From: Bradyrhizobium sp.
GTDB taxonomy: Bacteria; Pseudomonadota; Alphaproteobacteria; Rhizobiales; Xanthobacteraceae
NCBI RefSeq assembly: GCF_027307225.1
Contig: NZ_DAHUXJ010000049.1
Location: 1-64,000, forward strand
Direction: 5' to 3'
Length of the DNA: 64,000 bases
Of the stretch, positions 55,433 through 63,830 are shown piece by piece. Below the pieces are notes generated by a model. It saw nothing but the letters and a program-made list of their open reading frames with translations. It searched no databases and was not told the origin of the DNA. The position numbers and the translations under genes were made by a program. Position 1 is the first letter of the stretch. Each line of letters starts with the position of its first letter.

Positions 55433-57175
55433 CTACTGTTCCACGATACCGGGATTGCCGGTGACGCCTCGCAACGCAACATTGTCGGCAGTTTCGGCGC
55501 GCGGTTTGGCGCTGCCGAGCTGTTTGGCAAGAACGTCCCATACCGGCATGCCTTGCTGCGGATTGACCGCGGCCCAGCCCGCAACCGAATAGTGCTTGTG
55601 CGATTCAACAGCTCGGCCGTTGTCGAGCTTCAGGTCGGAAATCCGCCGGCCGATGCTTTCCGAGGGCGAGCAGCTGTAGCTGAGGCCGCCGATGCGCACC
55701 ATGTCGCCGCCCTGCTGGTGGTAGGGGTCGGCGTTGAACAGATTGTCGCAGACATCTTCGAGCGTGTTCTTGATTTCGCTGCCGGTCAGTCTCGAGACGT
55801 AGGTTTCCGGATAGGTGATGGCGGTCTCGGCCAGCACGTCTTCCATCGTCAACGGCTGATTGGCGAGGAAAGTTGCGCCCCAGCGAAAGCCCGGCGACAG
55901 CGCGATCTCGGCATCGAATTCGCGGCGCAGCGCGGTGCAGATCAACTGGTCGACAGTGCCGGTAAAATTATCGCGACGATAGAGCAGGCGGTCGATGGTG
56001 GTGATCTTGCCACTCCAGCCAGCCACTTGCGGGCTGCGAATCTTCTCGATCAGCCCGGTCATCTCGGCATCGGGCTTGAGCAGTTCCGAGAACACTGGCA
56101 GCAGGTGGTAACGCACGTCCCGCACGCGGCCCCCGGCGAGATCGAGATCGAGCACGCCGAGGAACTTGCCGTTCGAACCGGCATTGGTAACGAGCGTGGT
56201 GCCGCCGGAATTGGTCACGGCAATGGCTTGCGGAATAGCGTCGTGGGTGTGACCGCCGAGAATGACGTCGAGCCCGTGCACGCGGGAAGCCAGTTTCAGA
56301 TCGACGTCCATGCCGTTATGCGACAGCAGCAACACCGCGTCGGCCTTCTCGGTGGAACGAAGACTGTCGATCAGAGCCTGCAATTCCTGCTCGCGAATGC
56401 CAAAGGTCCAGTCCGGCGTGAAACGCTTGGGATGTGCGATCGGAACGTAGGGAAAAGCCTGGCCGATCACGGCCACACGGTACCCGCCGATGTCCTTGAC
56501 CATTGCCGGCTTGAAGACGCGGCCTGATGCCGGATCGAGGGCCTTGGCGCCGTTGAACGCGGCTTCGTCTGTCAGAAAGACGTTCTGCGCCAGAAACTCG
56601 CCCTTGAAGCGCGCGAGGTTGTTGCGCAGCGTTTCCTCGCCATAGGTGAATTCCCAATGCCCGGTCAGCGCCTCGACGCCGAGCAGGTTGGTCGCTTCCA
56701 CCATGTCGGCGCCGCGCAAGGTGTTGGCGAGGCCGGTGCCTTGCCAGGAATCGCCACCGTCAAGCAGCATGGAATTTCGCGGACCAGCCTCGTTACGCAG
56801 TCGGTCGATCAATGTTTTCAGATGCGCGAAGCCACCGAGCTTACCGAAGCGCGCCGCCGATTTCTCGAATTCGAGCGACGTGAAGGCGTAGGCATCGGCG
56901 CTCTCCGCCTTGATGCCGAAGCGGTCGAGAAAGGCGTGGCCGACGAGATGCGGCGGTTGTCCGGCCATCGCACCGATGCCGAGATTGACGCTCGGCTCGC
57001 GGAAATAGCCAGGCAACAACTGGGCGTGCGTATCGGTGATATGCAGGATGCGGGCATTGCCGAAGCGCTCGAGGTCGTAGACACCGGGCTCGGCGCTGCG
57101 CGCGCGGTGCGGCAGGGCGGTCGCGAACGCTGCGGCGCCTGATAGGCTCAAGAAATCCCGGCGGCGAAAGGTCAT
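55433..57175 (-). CDS. soxB: Thiosulfohydrolase SoxB
   Basis: Hydrolyses the terminal sulfone of SoxY-bound thiosulfate to release sulfate in the periplasm. It has 580 residues with a Tat leader (RRRDFLSLSGAAAF). Binuclear manganese motifs are visible: ITDTHAQLLPGY, LLDGGDSWQGTG, GHWEFTYGEE, LLLSHNGMD and ILGGHTHDAIP. ATG 57175 is chosen; the open frame upstream to 57496 is antisense to other genes. It follows the SoxK-like gene by 31 bp. Confidence 0.94.
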   Translation of the reverse strand: MTFRRRDFLSLSGAAAFATALPHRARSAEPGVYDLERFGNARILHITDTHAQLLPGYFREPSVNLGIGAMAGQPPHLVGHAFLDRFGIKAESADAYAFTSLEFEKSAARFGKLGGFAHLKTLIDRLRNEAGPRNSMLLDGGDSWQGTGLANTLRGADMVEATNLLGVEALTGHWEFTYGEETLRNNLARFKGEFLAQNVFLTDEAAFNGAKALDPASGRVFKPAMVKDIGGYRVAVIGQAFPYVPIAHPKRFTPDWTFGIREQELQALIDSLRSTEKADAVLLLSHNGMDVDLKLASRVHGLDVILGGHTHDAIPQAIAVTNSGGTTLVTNAGSNGKFLGVLDLDLAGGRVRDVRYHLLPVFSELLKPDAEMTGLIEKIRSPQVAGWSGKITTIDRLLYRRDNFTGTVDQLICTALRREFDAEIALSPGFRWGATFLANQPLTMEDVLAETAITYPETYVSRLTGSEIKNTLEDVCDNLFNADPYHQQGGDMVRIGGLSYSCSPSESIGRRISDLKLDNGRAVESHKHYSVAGWAAVNPQQGMPVWDVLAKQLGSAKPRAETADNVALRGVTGNPGIVEQ

Positions 57176-57206
57176 GGTCGGCGTTGCGTCATTCTCTAAG
57201 GAACCC

Positions 57207-57530
57207 TCAGCGTATCTCGAGATTTTTCCAGGCCTCTTTCTCGCTATTGGCCTGAAAGATCGAAGCCTTGGCCAACGCTTCAGCCTCTTTCGCGGCGGCA
57301 ACCGCGCGGTCGAAGTCGCTCTTTTCGGCGGCTTTCCGTGCATCCGCCAAGGCGGTCTCCGTCGGGAGCCATTGGTTGCGCAAGACGCCGGCTTGCTTTT
57401 CGGCGGCCTCCGCCGCGGCATAGGCCGTTTTGAAATCGGCTTCAGGGCCCGCGGCAAACGCAGCGCTTTTGGTTGACAGGATCGCAAGCAACCCAAGAAT
57501 TCCGAGCGAGACTTTCGACAGGCGTCTCAT
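57207..57530 (-). CDS. Small exported SoxXA-binding (SoxK-like) protein
   Basis: A 107-residue protein with a signal peptide (SLGILGLLAILSTKSAAFA) and a mature part rich in Ala and Lys, almost entirely helical (FKTAYAAAEAAEKQAGVL; RAVAAAKEAEALAKASIF). This composition and size fit the SoxK/SAXB proteins that bind SoxXA and enhance its activity. It overlaps soxA by ATGA and precedes soxB, exactly where SoxK occurs in some sulfur oxidisers. Identity is inferred from context and composition, not a strong motif. Confidence 0.72.
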   Translation of the reverse strand: MRRLSKVSLGILGLLAILSTKSAAFAAGPEADFKTAYAAAEAAEKQAGVLRNQWLPTETALADARKAAEKSDFDRAVAAAKEAEALAKASIFQANSEKEAWKNLEIR

Positions 57531-58408
57531 GGCCGTGATCCCGGTCCGGAAATGGGCAGACCATTGCTGACATAGGACAGATAATATTCGAGGTCGCGGT
57601 ATTCGTCGCTTTGCGGCGGAAGCGGCACGCCGCGCACCTGGCTGTTGCAGCTGATGAAGCGGCGACTGGTCGTGCCCATGCCGCCCCATTCGGAGCGGTA
57701 GATCGGCATCGCGTTGAGGATCCCGAGCGCCGGCGCCAGCACCTCGGCGCGCAGGTGCTCGCCCGGATTTTGAACGTGGCAGGTCGCGCAGGAAAAATTC
57801 AATTGCCCGCGCCGCGTGTAGAAATAGCGCTTGCCGTTTTCGTAGGCTTCGATCGCGCGCGGGTCGTTCGGAATCTTGATGTCGAACGGCATGCCGCGCG
57901 AAGTGTAGGCCATATAGGCGGTCAGCGCCGCCATGTCCTCGCCGGTATAGGAAATGGCTTTCTCGCCATTGGCCTCGCGACACTGGTTCAGCGCGAGCTC
58001 TAGCGTGACGACCTTGCCGCTTGCCGCGTCGAATTGCGGATAGTTCTGCCTGATGGCAATACCCTGGTCGGCAAAGCAATCCGCATAATGTTTGCCGTTC
58101 GCGAAAGGCCTGGCGAACAATTCCTTGCCGTTCTCGAGCGAGAATTCATAAGGAGGAAACTGTTCCTTCTCCTCCCATTGCCGCCGCATGTCTTCATTCA
58201 ACGCGTAGGGTCCGTTGACGAAATCGTCCGGCTTCACGTTGGGGAATTTGTGAAGGAAATAGTCGCGGAAGGCGCGCGCTTCCGCCGCCGGGTCGACACT
58301 ATCGGCGCCGGCGGGCGCTTGCAGAAGCGTGACCACCAGGCTCGCCAGCGAAATCAGGAGAAATCTCACGCTCAACCGTCTCCCGGTTCGGCCAACACGC
58401 GTTGCCAC
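57527..58408 (-). CDS. soxA: SoxA, c-type cytochrome of the SoxXA complex
   Basis: Catalyses attachment of thiosulfate to SoxY together with SoxX. It has 293 residues and a signal peptide. Only one heme site is seen (SCATCHVQ), plus a Cys pair (CFADQG, QCREANG) that replaces the first heme with a disulfide in monoheme SoxA proteins. The active-site Cys is in SCNSQVRGVP. Overlaps the SoxK-like gene by 4 bp and follows soxZ by 9 bp. Confidence 0.93.
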   Translation of the reverse strand: MATRVGRTGRRLSVRFLLISLASLVVTLLQAPAGADSVDPAAEARAFRDYFLHKFPNVKPDDFVNGPYALNEDMRRQWEEKEQFPPYEFSLENGKELFARPFANGKHYADCFADQGIAIRQNYPQFDAASGKVVTLELALNQCREANGEKAISYTGEDMAALTAYMAYTSRGMPFDIKIPNDPRAIEAYENGKRYFYTRRGQLNFSCATCHVQNPGEHLRAEVLAPALGILNAMPIYRSEWGGMGTTSRRFISCNSQVRGVPLPPQSDEYRDLEYYLSYVSNGLPISGPGSRP

Positions 58409-58417
58409 GACCAGCTC

Positions 58418-58729
58418 CTATTGAATCTTGAATGTGGCGCTGTCGGTCCCGCCCTTGTTGTCGATCCAGCTCACTTTCAGATCGTCGCCCTTGGCGCCGC
58501 CTTTGAAGGCGAACTTGACATAAGGATCCTTCGAGACCGCCGTGCCCCAATCGGCGATGAACACCGGCCGGCCGTTGTGTTCGAAGGTCAATTCCGTGAT
58601 GAAATGCGCCGGGATGAATTCGCCCTTGTCGTTCTTGATAAACCCGGAATCCATCGGATGCTGGATCAGCGTCTGGACCTCGGTGGTCTCGCCCTTTGCG
58701 ATCGCGCGCACGCGGATGCTCGATGCCAT
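58418..58729 (-). CDS. soxZ: SoxZ, partner of SoxY
   Basis: A 103-residue beta-sandwich subunit that pairs with SoxY. Typical sequences are IRVRAIAKGETTEVQTLIQH near the N-terminus and GGTDSATFKIQ at the end. It has no signal peptide and is exported with SoxY by the Tat pathway, as known for the family. It follows soxY by 18 bp. Confidence 0.94.
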   Translation of the reverse strand: MASSIRVRAIAKGETTEVQTLIQHPMDSGFIKNDKGEFIPAHFITELTFEHNGRPVFIADWGTAVSKDPYVKFAFKGGAKGDDLKVSWIDNKGGTDSATFKIQ

Positions 58730-58747
58730 GGAAAATTCTCCTGTCCG

Positions 58748-59239
58748 CTAGCCGCCGCAGCCGCCGATGGTGACCTTGACTTCCTTCGCCGCGCTGAAAA
58801 GCTTGCCGCCGGATTCAACGAGCGCGATGACGCTGCTGGTCTTGGCCATCTTCAGGCGGTTGGCGATATCGGGCATCGTGCCTTCCGGTATCTTGTAATA
58901 GGCCGCCAGCACGTTCGGGTTTGCCGGCACGACAAAAGCGACCGAGGTGACGTTCGGGAGGCTGGTCGAGACCGAGATCGGAACGACGGCGCCGTTCTCG
59001 GCGATCTCCGGCGCGTCGAGCTTGATCTGGTCGGATGGCTCCGCGGTGCGGCCGTAGAGCAGTCTGATCGCCTCCTTGCCGTCCTTTTGCCTGAAGGCGT
59101 CTTCCGGATATTTGTCATTGGCCGCGGCAAGAGCGGCCGGCGCGAACGACGTGATGCCGAACCCCGCGAGCGTAACAAAGCCGGCGCCGCGCAAGACGAG
59201 CCGTCGTGTAACCGGAAAGCGTCCTATGGAAGTCGTCAT
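58748..59239 (-). CDS. soxY: SoxY, sulfur carrier protein
   Basis: A 163-residue carrier whose C-terminal Cys (KVTIGGCGG) holds the oxidising sulfur intermediates. It has a Tat leader (VTRRLVLRGAGFVTLAGFG). It lies between soxX and soxZ in the usual order. Confidence 0.96.
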   Translation of the reverse strand: MTTSIGRFPVTRRLVLRGAGFVTLAGFGITSFAPAALAAANDKYPEDAFRQKDGKEAIRLLYGRTAEPSDQIKLDAPEIAENGAVVPISVSTSLPNVTSVAFVVPANPNVLAAYYKIPEGTMPDIANRLKMAKTSSVIALVESGGKLFSAAKEVKVTIGGCGG

Positions 59240-59294
59240 CGTTCCATCTCCCAGATTCTGTCGCGCGTTGTCGCGTCTTCATGTTGCCGCGTCT

Positions 59295-59699
59295 TCATAG
59301 TGTTTGCAGAAAATCCACGATCGCGTCGATTTCCTGCTCAGTCAGAATATGATTACGGCCGAACGGCGGCATAGCCGTGAGCGGATTCCGCCGGGTCTCG
59401 TCGGTCAGAATGGCGATGAGGTCATTGCGGTCGGGATACTTGCTTTTGATGTCCTTGAGCGCGGGACCGATCGTACCGGGAAAGTCGCCGCCCTTGATCT
59501 GGTGACAGCTCAGACAGTTCCCCTTGGCCCGGTCGAACGCAATTTTTTGTCCCTCGGCTGCGTTCGATTGGGCGTGCGCTGCACCAAACGGCGAGGTGAC
59601 GGCGATCAGCAGCGCCATCAAAAGCAATCTGAATGAGCCTCGGTCGGTCAAAGCGCGGTTCCAGCGGGGGATCAGTGCGAATATAACCGTTGAAAGCAC
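59295..59699 (-). CDS. soxX: SoxX, monoheme cytochrome c
   Basis: Electron acceptor of the SoxXA complex, 134 residues as drawn. The heme site is NCLSCHQIKGG, with a likely Met ligand in TAMPPFGRNH. A signal peptide (LLLMALLIAVTSPFGAAHAQ) is present. The start is GTG 59699 with no clear ribosome site; TTG near 59651 is an alternative. It is the first gene of the sox transcription unit, read leftwards to at least soxB. Confidence 0.92.
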   Translation of the reverse strand: MLSTVIFALIPRWNRALTDRGSFRLLLMALLIAVTSPFGAAHAQSNAAEGQKIAFDRAKGNCLSCHQIKGGDFPGTIGPALKDIKSKYPDRNDLIAILTDETRRNPLTAMPPFGRNHILTEQEIDAIVDFLQTL

Positions 59700-59752
59700 A
59701 AAGGCTATCGCCTGACAACGCGGTGATACAAGCGAAATCCGGGAGGATCGTG

Positions 59753-59885
59753 ATGGCTGAATACGTCGTTGAATTTGGCAAGGATGGCGGCCGCCGATGC
59801 CGTCGCGAGCCCGCCTCGCGTCAGCCGCGGCGACAAGATTTTCCGCGAACGCTTCTTCTACGATCCGGCAATGATCACGGTATGA
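59753..59885 (+). pseudogene. Remnant of a SnoaL/NTF2-like gene
   Basis: A strong ribosome site (GGGAGGA, 59741-59747) precedes ATG 59753, encoding MAEYVVEFGKDGG. In another frame from about 59793 the codons read SRGDKIFRERFFYDPAMITV and stop at 59883-59885, a pattern like the C-terminus of SnoaL/NTF2-like proteins. The middle of the gene is missing and the two ends are out of frame, so this is a deleted pseudogene. Interpretation is moderate-confidence. Confidence 0.5.
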
Positions 59886-60380
59886 TTACGCCGCGCGCGC
59901 CCGCAGCAGGTCCTCGACGTCGAGCCGGCGCGTGAACATCGCGAGCGAACCATCGGCGTTGCGCGGCCATTCGGCGGGCAGTCGGTCGCGGTAAAGCTCG
60001 ACGCCGTTTTCATCGGGGTCGCGTAGATAGAGCGCTTCGCTGACGCCGTGGTCGCTGGCGCCGTCGAGCGGAATGCCGGCGCTGATCACGCGATGCAGCG
60101 CGTCCGCCAGTGCGGCGCGGGTCGGATAGAGGATCGCGGTATGAAACAGCCCGGTGGTGCCGGGGGCAGGGGGATGGCCGCCTTTACTTTCCCAGGTGTT
60201 GAGCCCGATGTGGTGGTGATAGCCGCCTGCCGAGATGAAGGCGGCTGTGCTGCCGTAGCGCTGCATCAGCTCGAAGCCGAGCACGCCGCAATAGAAGCCC
60301 AGCGCGCGCTCGAGATCGGCGACTTTAAGATGAACATGGCCGATCCGGGTGCCGGCGACGATCGGCGGATTTGGCGGCAT
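59886..60380 (-). CDS. VOC-superfamily (glyoxalase/extradiol dioxygenase-like) protein
   Basis: A 164-residue single VOC module pair. Metal ligands are likely His in GHVHLKVADLERAL, His in GLFHTAILYP and Glu in DENGVELYRD. The YHHHIGLNTWESKG segment is typical of catechol-2,3-dioxygenase-like members. Its role is not determined; it may act with the CMD protein encoded 48 bp upstream. Confidence 0.85.
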   Translation of the reverse strand: MPPNPPIVAGTRIGHVHLKVADLERALGFYCGVLGFELMQRYGSTAAFISAGGYHHHIGLNTWESKGGHPPAPGTTGLFHTAILYPTRAALADALHRVISAGIPLDGASDHGVSEALYLRDPDENGVELYRDRLPAEWPRNADGSLAMFTRRLDVEDLLRARAA

Positions 60381-60428
60381 GGCTGCTTCCCCTTGCTCGA
60401 TCGTTGGAATCTAGGGAGCAGCCGGGGC

Positions 60429-60974
60429 TCACGCAAGCTCGGATGCCTGCCCGTCGGGCAGGCCGAATTCAAACGTATTCAGTGTCATCGAGACCATGGT
60501 GTAGTAGCCGCACAGCCCGATCACCTCGACGACCCCCCGCAAGGAGAGCACCTCGACGGCCTGGTCGTACAGCGCCTTCGGTACACCATGGCCTTCATGC
60601 AGCGATTTCGCCACGTCATAGATCATCTGCGCCTTGGGATCGTCGAAAGTGGGCGTGCGGCGGTCGCGGATGTCGTCGGCAATCTTCGGATCCATGCCGC
60701 CGGCAAGCGCGAGGCGCTTGTGGGCGAACCACTCGTAATGCGAGGTCCAGTGCCGCGCCGTGACAAGGATCGCGATCTCGGACAACTTTGCGGGAAAGAT
60801 CGTGTCGAAGCGCAACACTTCGCCAAGCCGCGTGGCGTGCTGCGCCATCTCGGGGCTGTTGAGCCAGGCCATCATCGGCGCCGGCGGCCGGCCGCGTTTA
60901 CCGGCGACCGCTTCGTCGTAAGTCTGTCTTTGTTCGGGGTTCATTTCCTCGGGTGTGAGCAGCTTTATCCGCAT
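60429..60974 (-). CDS. Carboxymuconolactone decarboxylase-family protein
   Basis: A 181-residue all-helical CMD/AhpD-like protein. The active-site segment reads LVTARHWTSHYEWFAHKRLA, with the His kept, but it lacks the CxxC of AhpD peroxidases. It is thus more like 4-carboxymuconolactone decarboxylase relatives of unknown substrate. ATG 60974 is the first in frame. Confidence 0.85.
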   Translation of the reverse strand: MRIKLLTPEEMNPEQRQTYDEAVAGKRGRPPAPMMAWLNSPEMAQHATRLGEVLRFDTIFPAKLSEIAILVTARHWTSHYEWFAHKRLALAGGMDPKIADDIRDRRTPTFDDPKAQMIYDVAKSLHEGHGVPKALYDQAVEVLSLRGVVEVIGLCGYYTMVSMTLNTFEFGLPDGQASELA

Positions 60975-61002
60975 GATTGTTTCCTTTTTCTTGGTTGTTG
61001 TT

Positions 61003-61132
61003 TCGTCATTGCGACACTTTCTCCGTCATGCCCGGCAGGAGGCCGCGGATGAAGAGTGAGATCGATTCTGGACGGCTTCGTCGCTTGCGCTCGCTTGCGC
61101 AAACGCTTTGCGTCTGTCGCAGGCAATGACGA
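61003..61132. repeat. 130-bp intergenic element with 10-bp terminal inverted repeats
   Basis: TCGTCATTGC at 61003-61012 and GCAATGACGA at 61123-61132 are exact inverse complements. The interior has further short symmetric and direct repeats (TCGCTTGCGC twice at 61081-61100). It fills the gap between the AapJ-like gene and the CMD gene. It resembles short dispersed repeats in rhizobia but shares no sequence with the paired-hairpin family. Whether it recurs elsewhere cannot be checked here. Confidence 0.6.
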
Positions 61133-61140
61133 GGAAAAGC

Positions 61141-62181
61141 TTACCGGATCGGCGGCGCGTACTGGATGCCGCCGGCGTTCCAGAGCTGGTTGAGCCCGCG
61201 CGGAATCTTCAGTTTGGATTCCGAGCCGACATTGCGGTCATAGACTTCGCCATAATTGCCGACATGGCGGATGATGCGGACCGCCCAGTCCTTGGTCAAG
61301 CCGAGTTCCTCGCCGTAATTGCCTTCGGTGCCGACCAGCCGCATCACGTCGGGCTTCTTCGACTTGAGGGCCTCGTCGATGTTCTTGGAGGTCACGCCGA
61401 GTTCCTCGGCGTTGATCATCGCATAGAGCGTCCACTTCACGATCAGCATCCAGTCGTCGTCGCGCTCCCGCACCACGGGCGCCAAAGGCTCCTTGGAAAT
61501 CACGTCGGGCAGGATGGTATGCTCGCCGGGCCTGGCAAAATTCAGCCGCAGCGCGTAAAGCTGCGACACGTCGGCGGTCAGCGTGTCGCATTGTCCGGAC
61601 TCGTAGGCCTTGACGACGTCTTCCAGCTTGCCGAACTTCTTTTCCTCATACTTCATGTTGTTGGCGCGGAAGTAGTCGGCGAGATTGAGGACAGTCGTGG
61701 TGCCGTCCTGCACGCAGATCTTGCTGCCATTGAGATCGAGCGCGGAATCGATGTTGCGCGAGCGCGGCAGCATGAAGCCTTGCCCGTCATAAAAGGCCAC
61801 CGCCGGGAAATAGAGGTCATAGTCTGTCTCGCGCGACAGGCTCCAGGTCGAGTTGCGGGAAAGAATGTCCACTTTCCGATTTTGCAATTCCTTGAACCGC
61901 TCGTTGGCGTCGAGCGGGATGAACTTCGCCTTGGTCGGGTCGTCGAAAATGGCGGAGGCGACCGCGCGACAGAAATCGACGTCAAAGCCGGTCCAGTTGC
62001 CCTTGTCGTCGGGAATCGAGAAGCCCGGAAGCCCCTTGTTGACACCGCACAGCACCTCGCCGCGGCGAACGGTCCGCTTTAGCGTTCGCGTGTCGTAGAA
62101 GTCATAGGTGACGGCAACGGCCGCAACCGCAACGGCGACCGCGAGCCCGATCAGCAGGCCGCCTCGGAATGTACGCATCAT
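61141..62181 (-). CDS. aapJ: General amino acid ABC transporter binding protein (AapJ-like)
   Basis: A 346-residue type II periplasmic binding protein. An N-terminal hydrophobic anchor or signal (GLLIGLAVAVAVAAVAV) precedes VLCGVNKGLPGFSIPDDKG, the AapJ/BztA family opening, with LSRNSTWSLSRETDYDLYF and VGNYGEVYDRNVG. GAGGGATCA precedes the double ATG. The AapQMP permease/ATPase genes are not adjacent, so this may be a stand-alone copy serving a remote transporter. Confidence 0.88.
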   Translation of the reverse strand: MMRTFRGGLLIGLAVAVAVAAVAVTYDFYDTRTLKRTVRRGEVLCGVNKGLPGFSIPDDKGNWTGFDVDFCRAVASAIFDDPTKAKFIPLDANERFKELQNRKVDILSRNSTWSLSRETDYDLYFPAVAFYDGQGFMLPRSRNIDSALDLNGSKICVQDGTTTVLNLADYFRANNMKYEEKKFGKLEDVVKAYESGQCDTLTADVSQLYALRLNFARPGEHTILPDVISKEPLAPVVRERDDDWMLIVKWTLYAMINAEELGVTSKNIDEALKSKKPDVMRLVGTEGNYGEELGLTKDWAVRIIRHVGNYGEVYDRNVGSESKLKIPRGLNQLWNAGGIQYAPPIR

Positions 62182-62234
62182 TGATCCCTCGCCCCATCGG
62201 GAAATTGGAATGGATTTTCAAAAGGAGATTTGGG

Positions 62235-62828
62235 TTACAGCTCCGGCCTTTGCCGCACCACGACCTTGGTGCCCACGGGCACGCGGTCATAGAGGTCCAT
62301 GACGTCTGAATTGACCAGCCGGAAGCAGCCGGACGAGACCTTGGTGCCGATCGTGTCCGGCCGGTTGGTGCCGTGAATGCGGTAAACCGTGGTGCCGAGA
62401 TACATCGCCCGCGCGCCAAGCGGATTGCCGGGTCCGCCGGCCATGAAGCGCGGCAGATAAGGCTGGCGCTGGATCATTTCCGGCGGTGGCACCCAGTCCG
62501 GCCACTCCGCCTTGCGGGCGATGTTCAACAGACCCTGCCACTGAAACCCGTCGCGGCCGACGCCGATGCCGTAGCGGATGGCGCGGCCGCCCGGCTGGAC
62601 CAGATAAAGATGCCGTTCGGCGGTCGAGATGATGATGGTGCCCGGCGGCTCGGTGGTGCGGTAATACACCATCTGCTTCTGCCACTCCGGATCGAGCTGA
62701 TAGGTGTCGTCGGCAATCAGGCCGGGCTGGTCGGCTTCGTCAGGCTGTTGCGCTAAGCTGACCGAGGCCGAAAACATCAAGCCTGCTGCCGCTATCGTCA
62801 TGCAGATCAGATGACGAATTTTTGTCAT
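62235..62828 (-). CDS. L,D-transpeptidase (YkuD)
   Basis: A 197-residue exported enzyme that makes 3-3 cross-links or anchors proteins to peptidoglycan. The signal peptide (CMTIAAAGLMFSASVSLAQQ) is clear. The catalytic YkuD motif is VYRIHGTN, with SSGCFRLVN holding the nucleophile Cys. Starts with ATG 62828. It lies 53 bp upstream of the AapJ-like gene in the same direction. Confidence 0.93.
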   Translation of the reverse strand: MTKIRHLICMTIAAAGLMFSASVSLAQQPDEADQPGLIADDTYQLDPEWQKQMVYYRTTEPPGTIIISTAERHLYLVQPGGRAIRYGIGVGRDGFQWQGLLNIARKAEWPDWVPPPEMIQRQPYLPRFMAGGPGNPLGARAMYLGTTVYRIHGTNRPDTIGTKVSSGCFRLVNSDVMDLYDRVPVGTKVVVRQRPEL

Positions 62829-63089
62829 TTAACGCTTCTCCGCCCTTACCGGCCGCTACCGGCGCGGCTACGTCGTGTGTTCCATCAAATCCCAGGGGCG
62901 GGATGATGGCAAGCACGCCGGAACTCCCGCATCCCGGTTCGTCGCCTTTTATGGGCGGGGCTGCAAAGGGCTTTTGGGCGTGGTGGTGGGCCCGCTGTGA
63001 ATATGAACAGCTGCACGCGGCGACCATCGTTAAAGCGATTCACGATGCGGCGCGGATCGCCGCATCTTTCGCGCGACCAGGGCCGACGT

Positions 63090-63701
63090 TCAGGCGGCGA
63101 GACTCTCGACGCCCGCGACCTTCAGCAGATCGGCGAGCTGCTTGCGGGCGTAGAACATCCGGGTCTTCACCGTGCTCTGGGGAATGCCGATGATCTGGCC
63201 CACTTCCTCGACTGATTTCTCATGGTAATAAACCAGATTGATGATCTCGCGATGCGCCGGCGACAACTTGGCGACGCAGGCACGCAGGATCGCGCTGGTC
63301 GAGGAGCGGTCGAGGCAGGCTTCCGGCGTTTCAGCGTCGTCGGCGATCTCCAGCATTTCTTCCTGATCGATGTCCTCATGCCTTCGCTGGCGCAAGGCGG
63401 TGAGCGCCTTGAAACGCGCGATCGACAGCAGCCAGGTGGAGACCTGGGAGCGCCCCTGGAATTGGTTTGCGGTCCGCCACACGTCGAGAAAGACCTGGCT
63501 GGTCAGATCTTCCGCCGTCGCCGCGTCGCGCACCATCCGCAGGATGAAGCGGTAGACCCGGACATGGTGGCGCGAATAAAGCGAATGCATCGCGGTTCGA
63601 TCGCCTTCGGCGATGCTTTCAAGCAGCGCTTCGTCTGATGTCGCCTGCACTGCGATCAGGCACTGCTGAGCTGCGGCATTGATGGCTACGATTTTAGACA
63701 T
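63090..63701 (-). CDS. ECF-type RNA polymerase sigma factor, second copy
   Basis: A 203-residue sigma factor. Region 2 is VYRFILRMVRDAATAEDLTS and QVFLDVWRTANQFQGRSQV. Region 4 is LSPAHREIINLVYYHEKSVE and VGQIIGIPQSTVKTRMFYAR. ATG 63701 follows a strong GGGAGGG. No anti-sigma gene is seen downstream; the next gene on this strand (L,D-transpeptidase) is 261 bp away. It is unrelated in sequence detail to the sigma factor at 3150. Confidence 0.92.
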   Translation of the reverse strand: MSKIVAINAAAQQCLIAVQATSDEALLESIAEGDRTAMHSLYSRHHVRVYRFILRMVRDAATAEDLTSQVFLDVWRTANQFQGRSQVSTWLLSIARFKALTALRQRRHEDIDQEEMLEIADDAETPEACLDRSSTSAILRACVAKLSPAHREIINLVYYHEKSVEEVGQIIGIPQSTVKTRMFYARKQLADLLKVAGVESLAA

Positions 63702-63803
63702 GACGCCCTCCCGGTGTCGCCCTTCGTTGACCCATTGGTAGTCAGCGACGGTTTCGGGACGTCTGCACGAAAAGGAGAAAATGGTTTCGTGGGCAGGAGA
63801 ATT

Positions 63804-63830
63804 GTTTCGTCGCGGCGCTAGCGACGAAAC
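63804..63830. promoter_or_regulatory. 10-bp inverted repeat upstream of the sigma gene
   Basis: GTTTCGTCGC and GCGACGAAAC are perfect inverse complements with a 7-base centre, about 100 bp upstream of the sigma start. A third GTTTCGT half-site lies at 63784. This looks like an operator for an autoregulated or repressed promoter. Nothing else recognised from 63831 to the window end. Confidence 0.45.

Noticed and set aside
62822..63193. 123-codon plus-strand frame
   Set aside because: No ribosome site, no domain, and its 3' part overlaps the sigma gene on the other strand.
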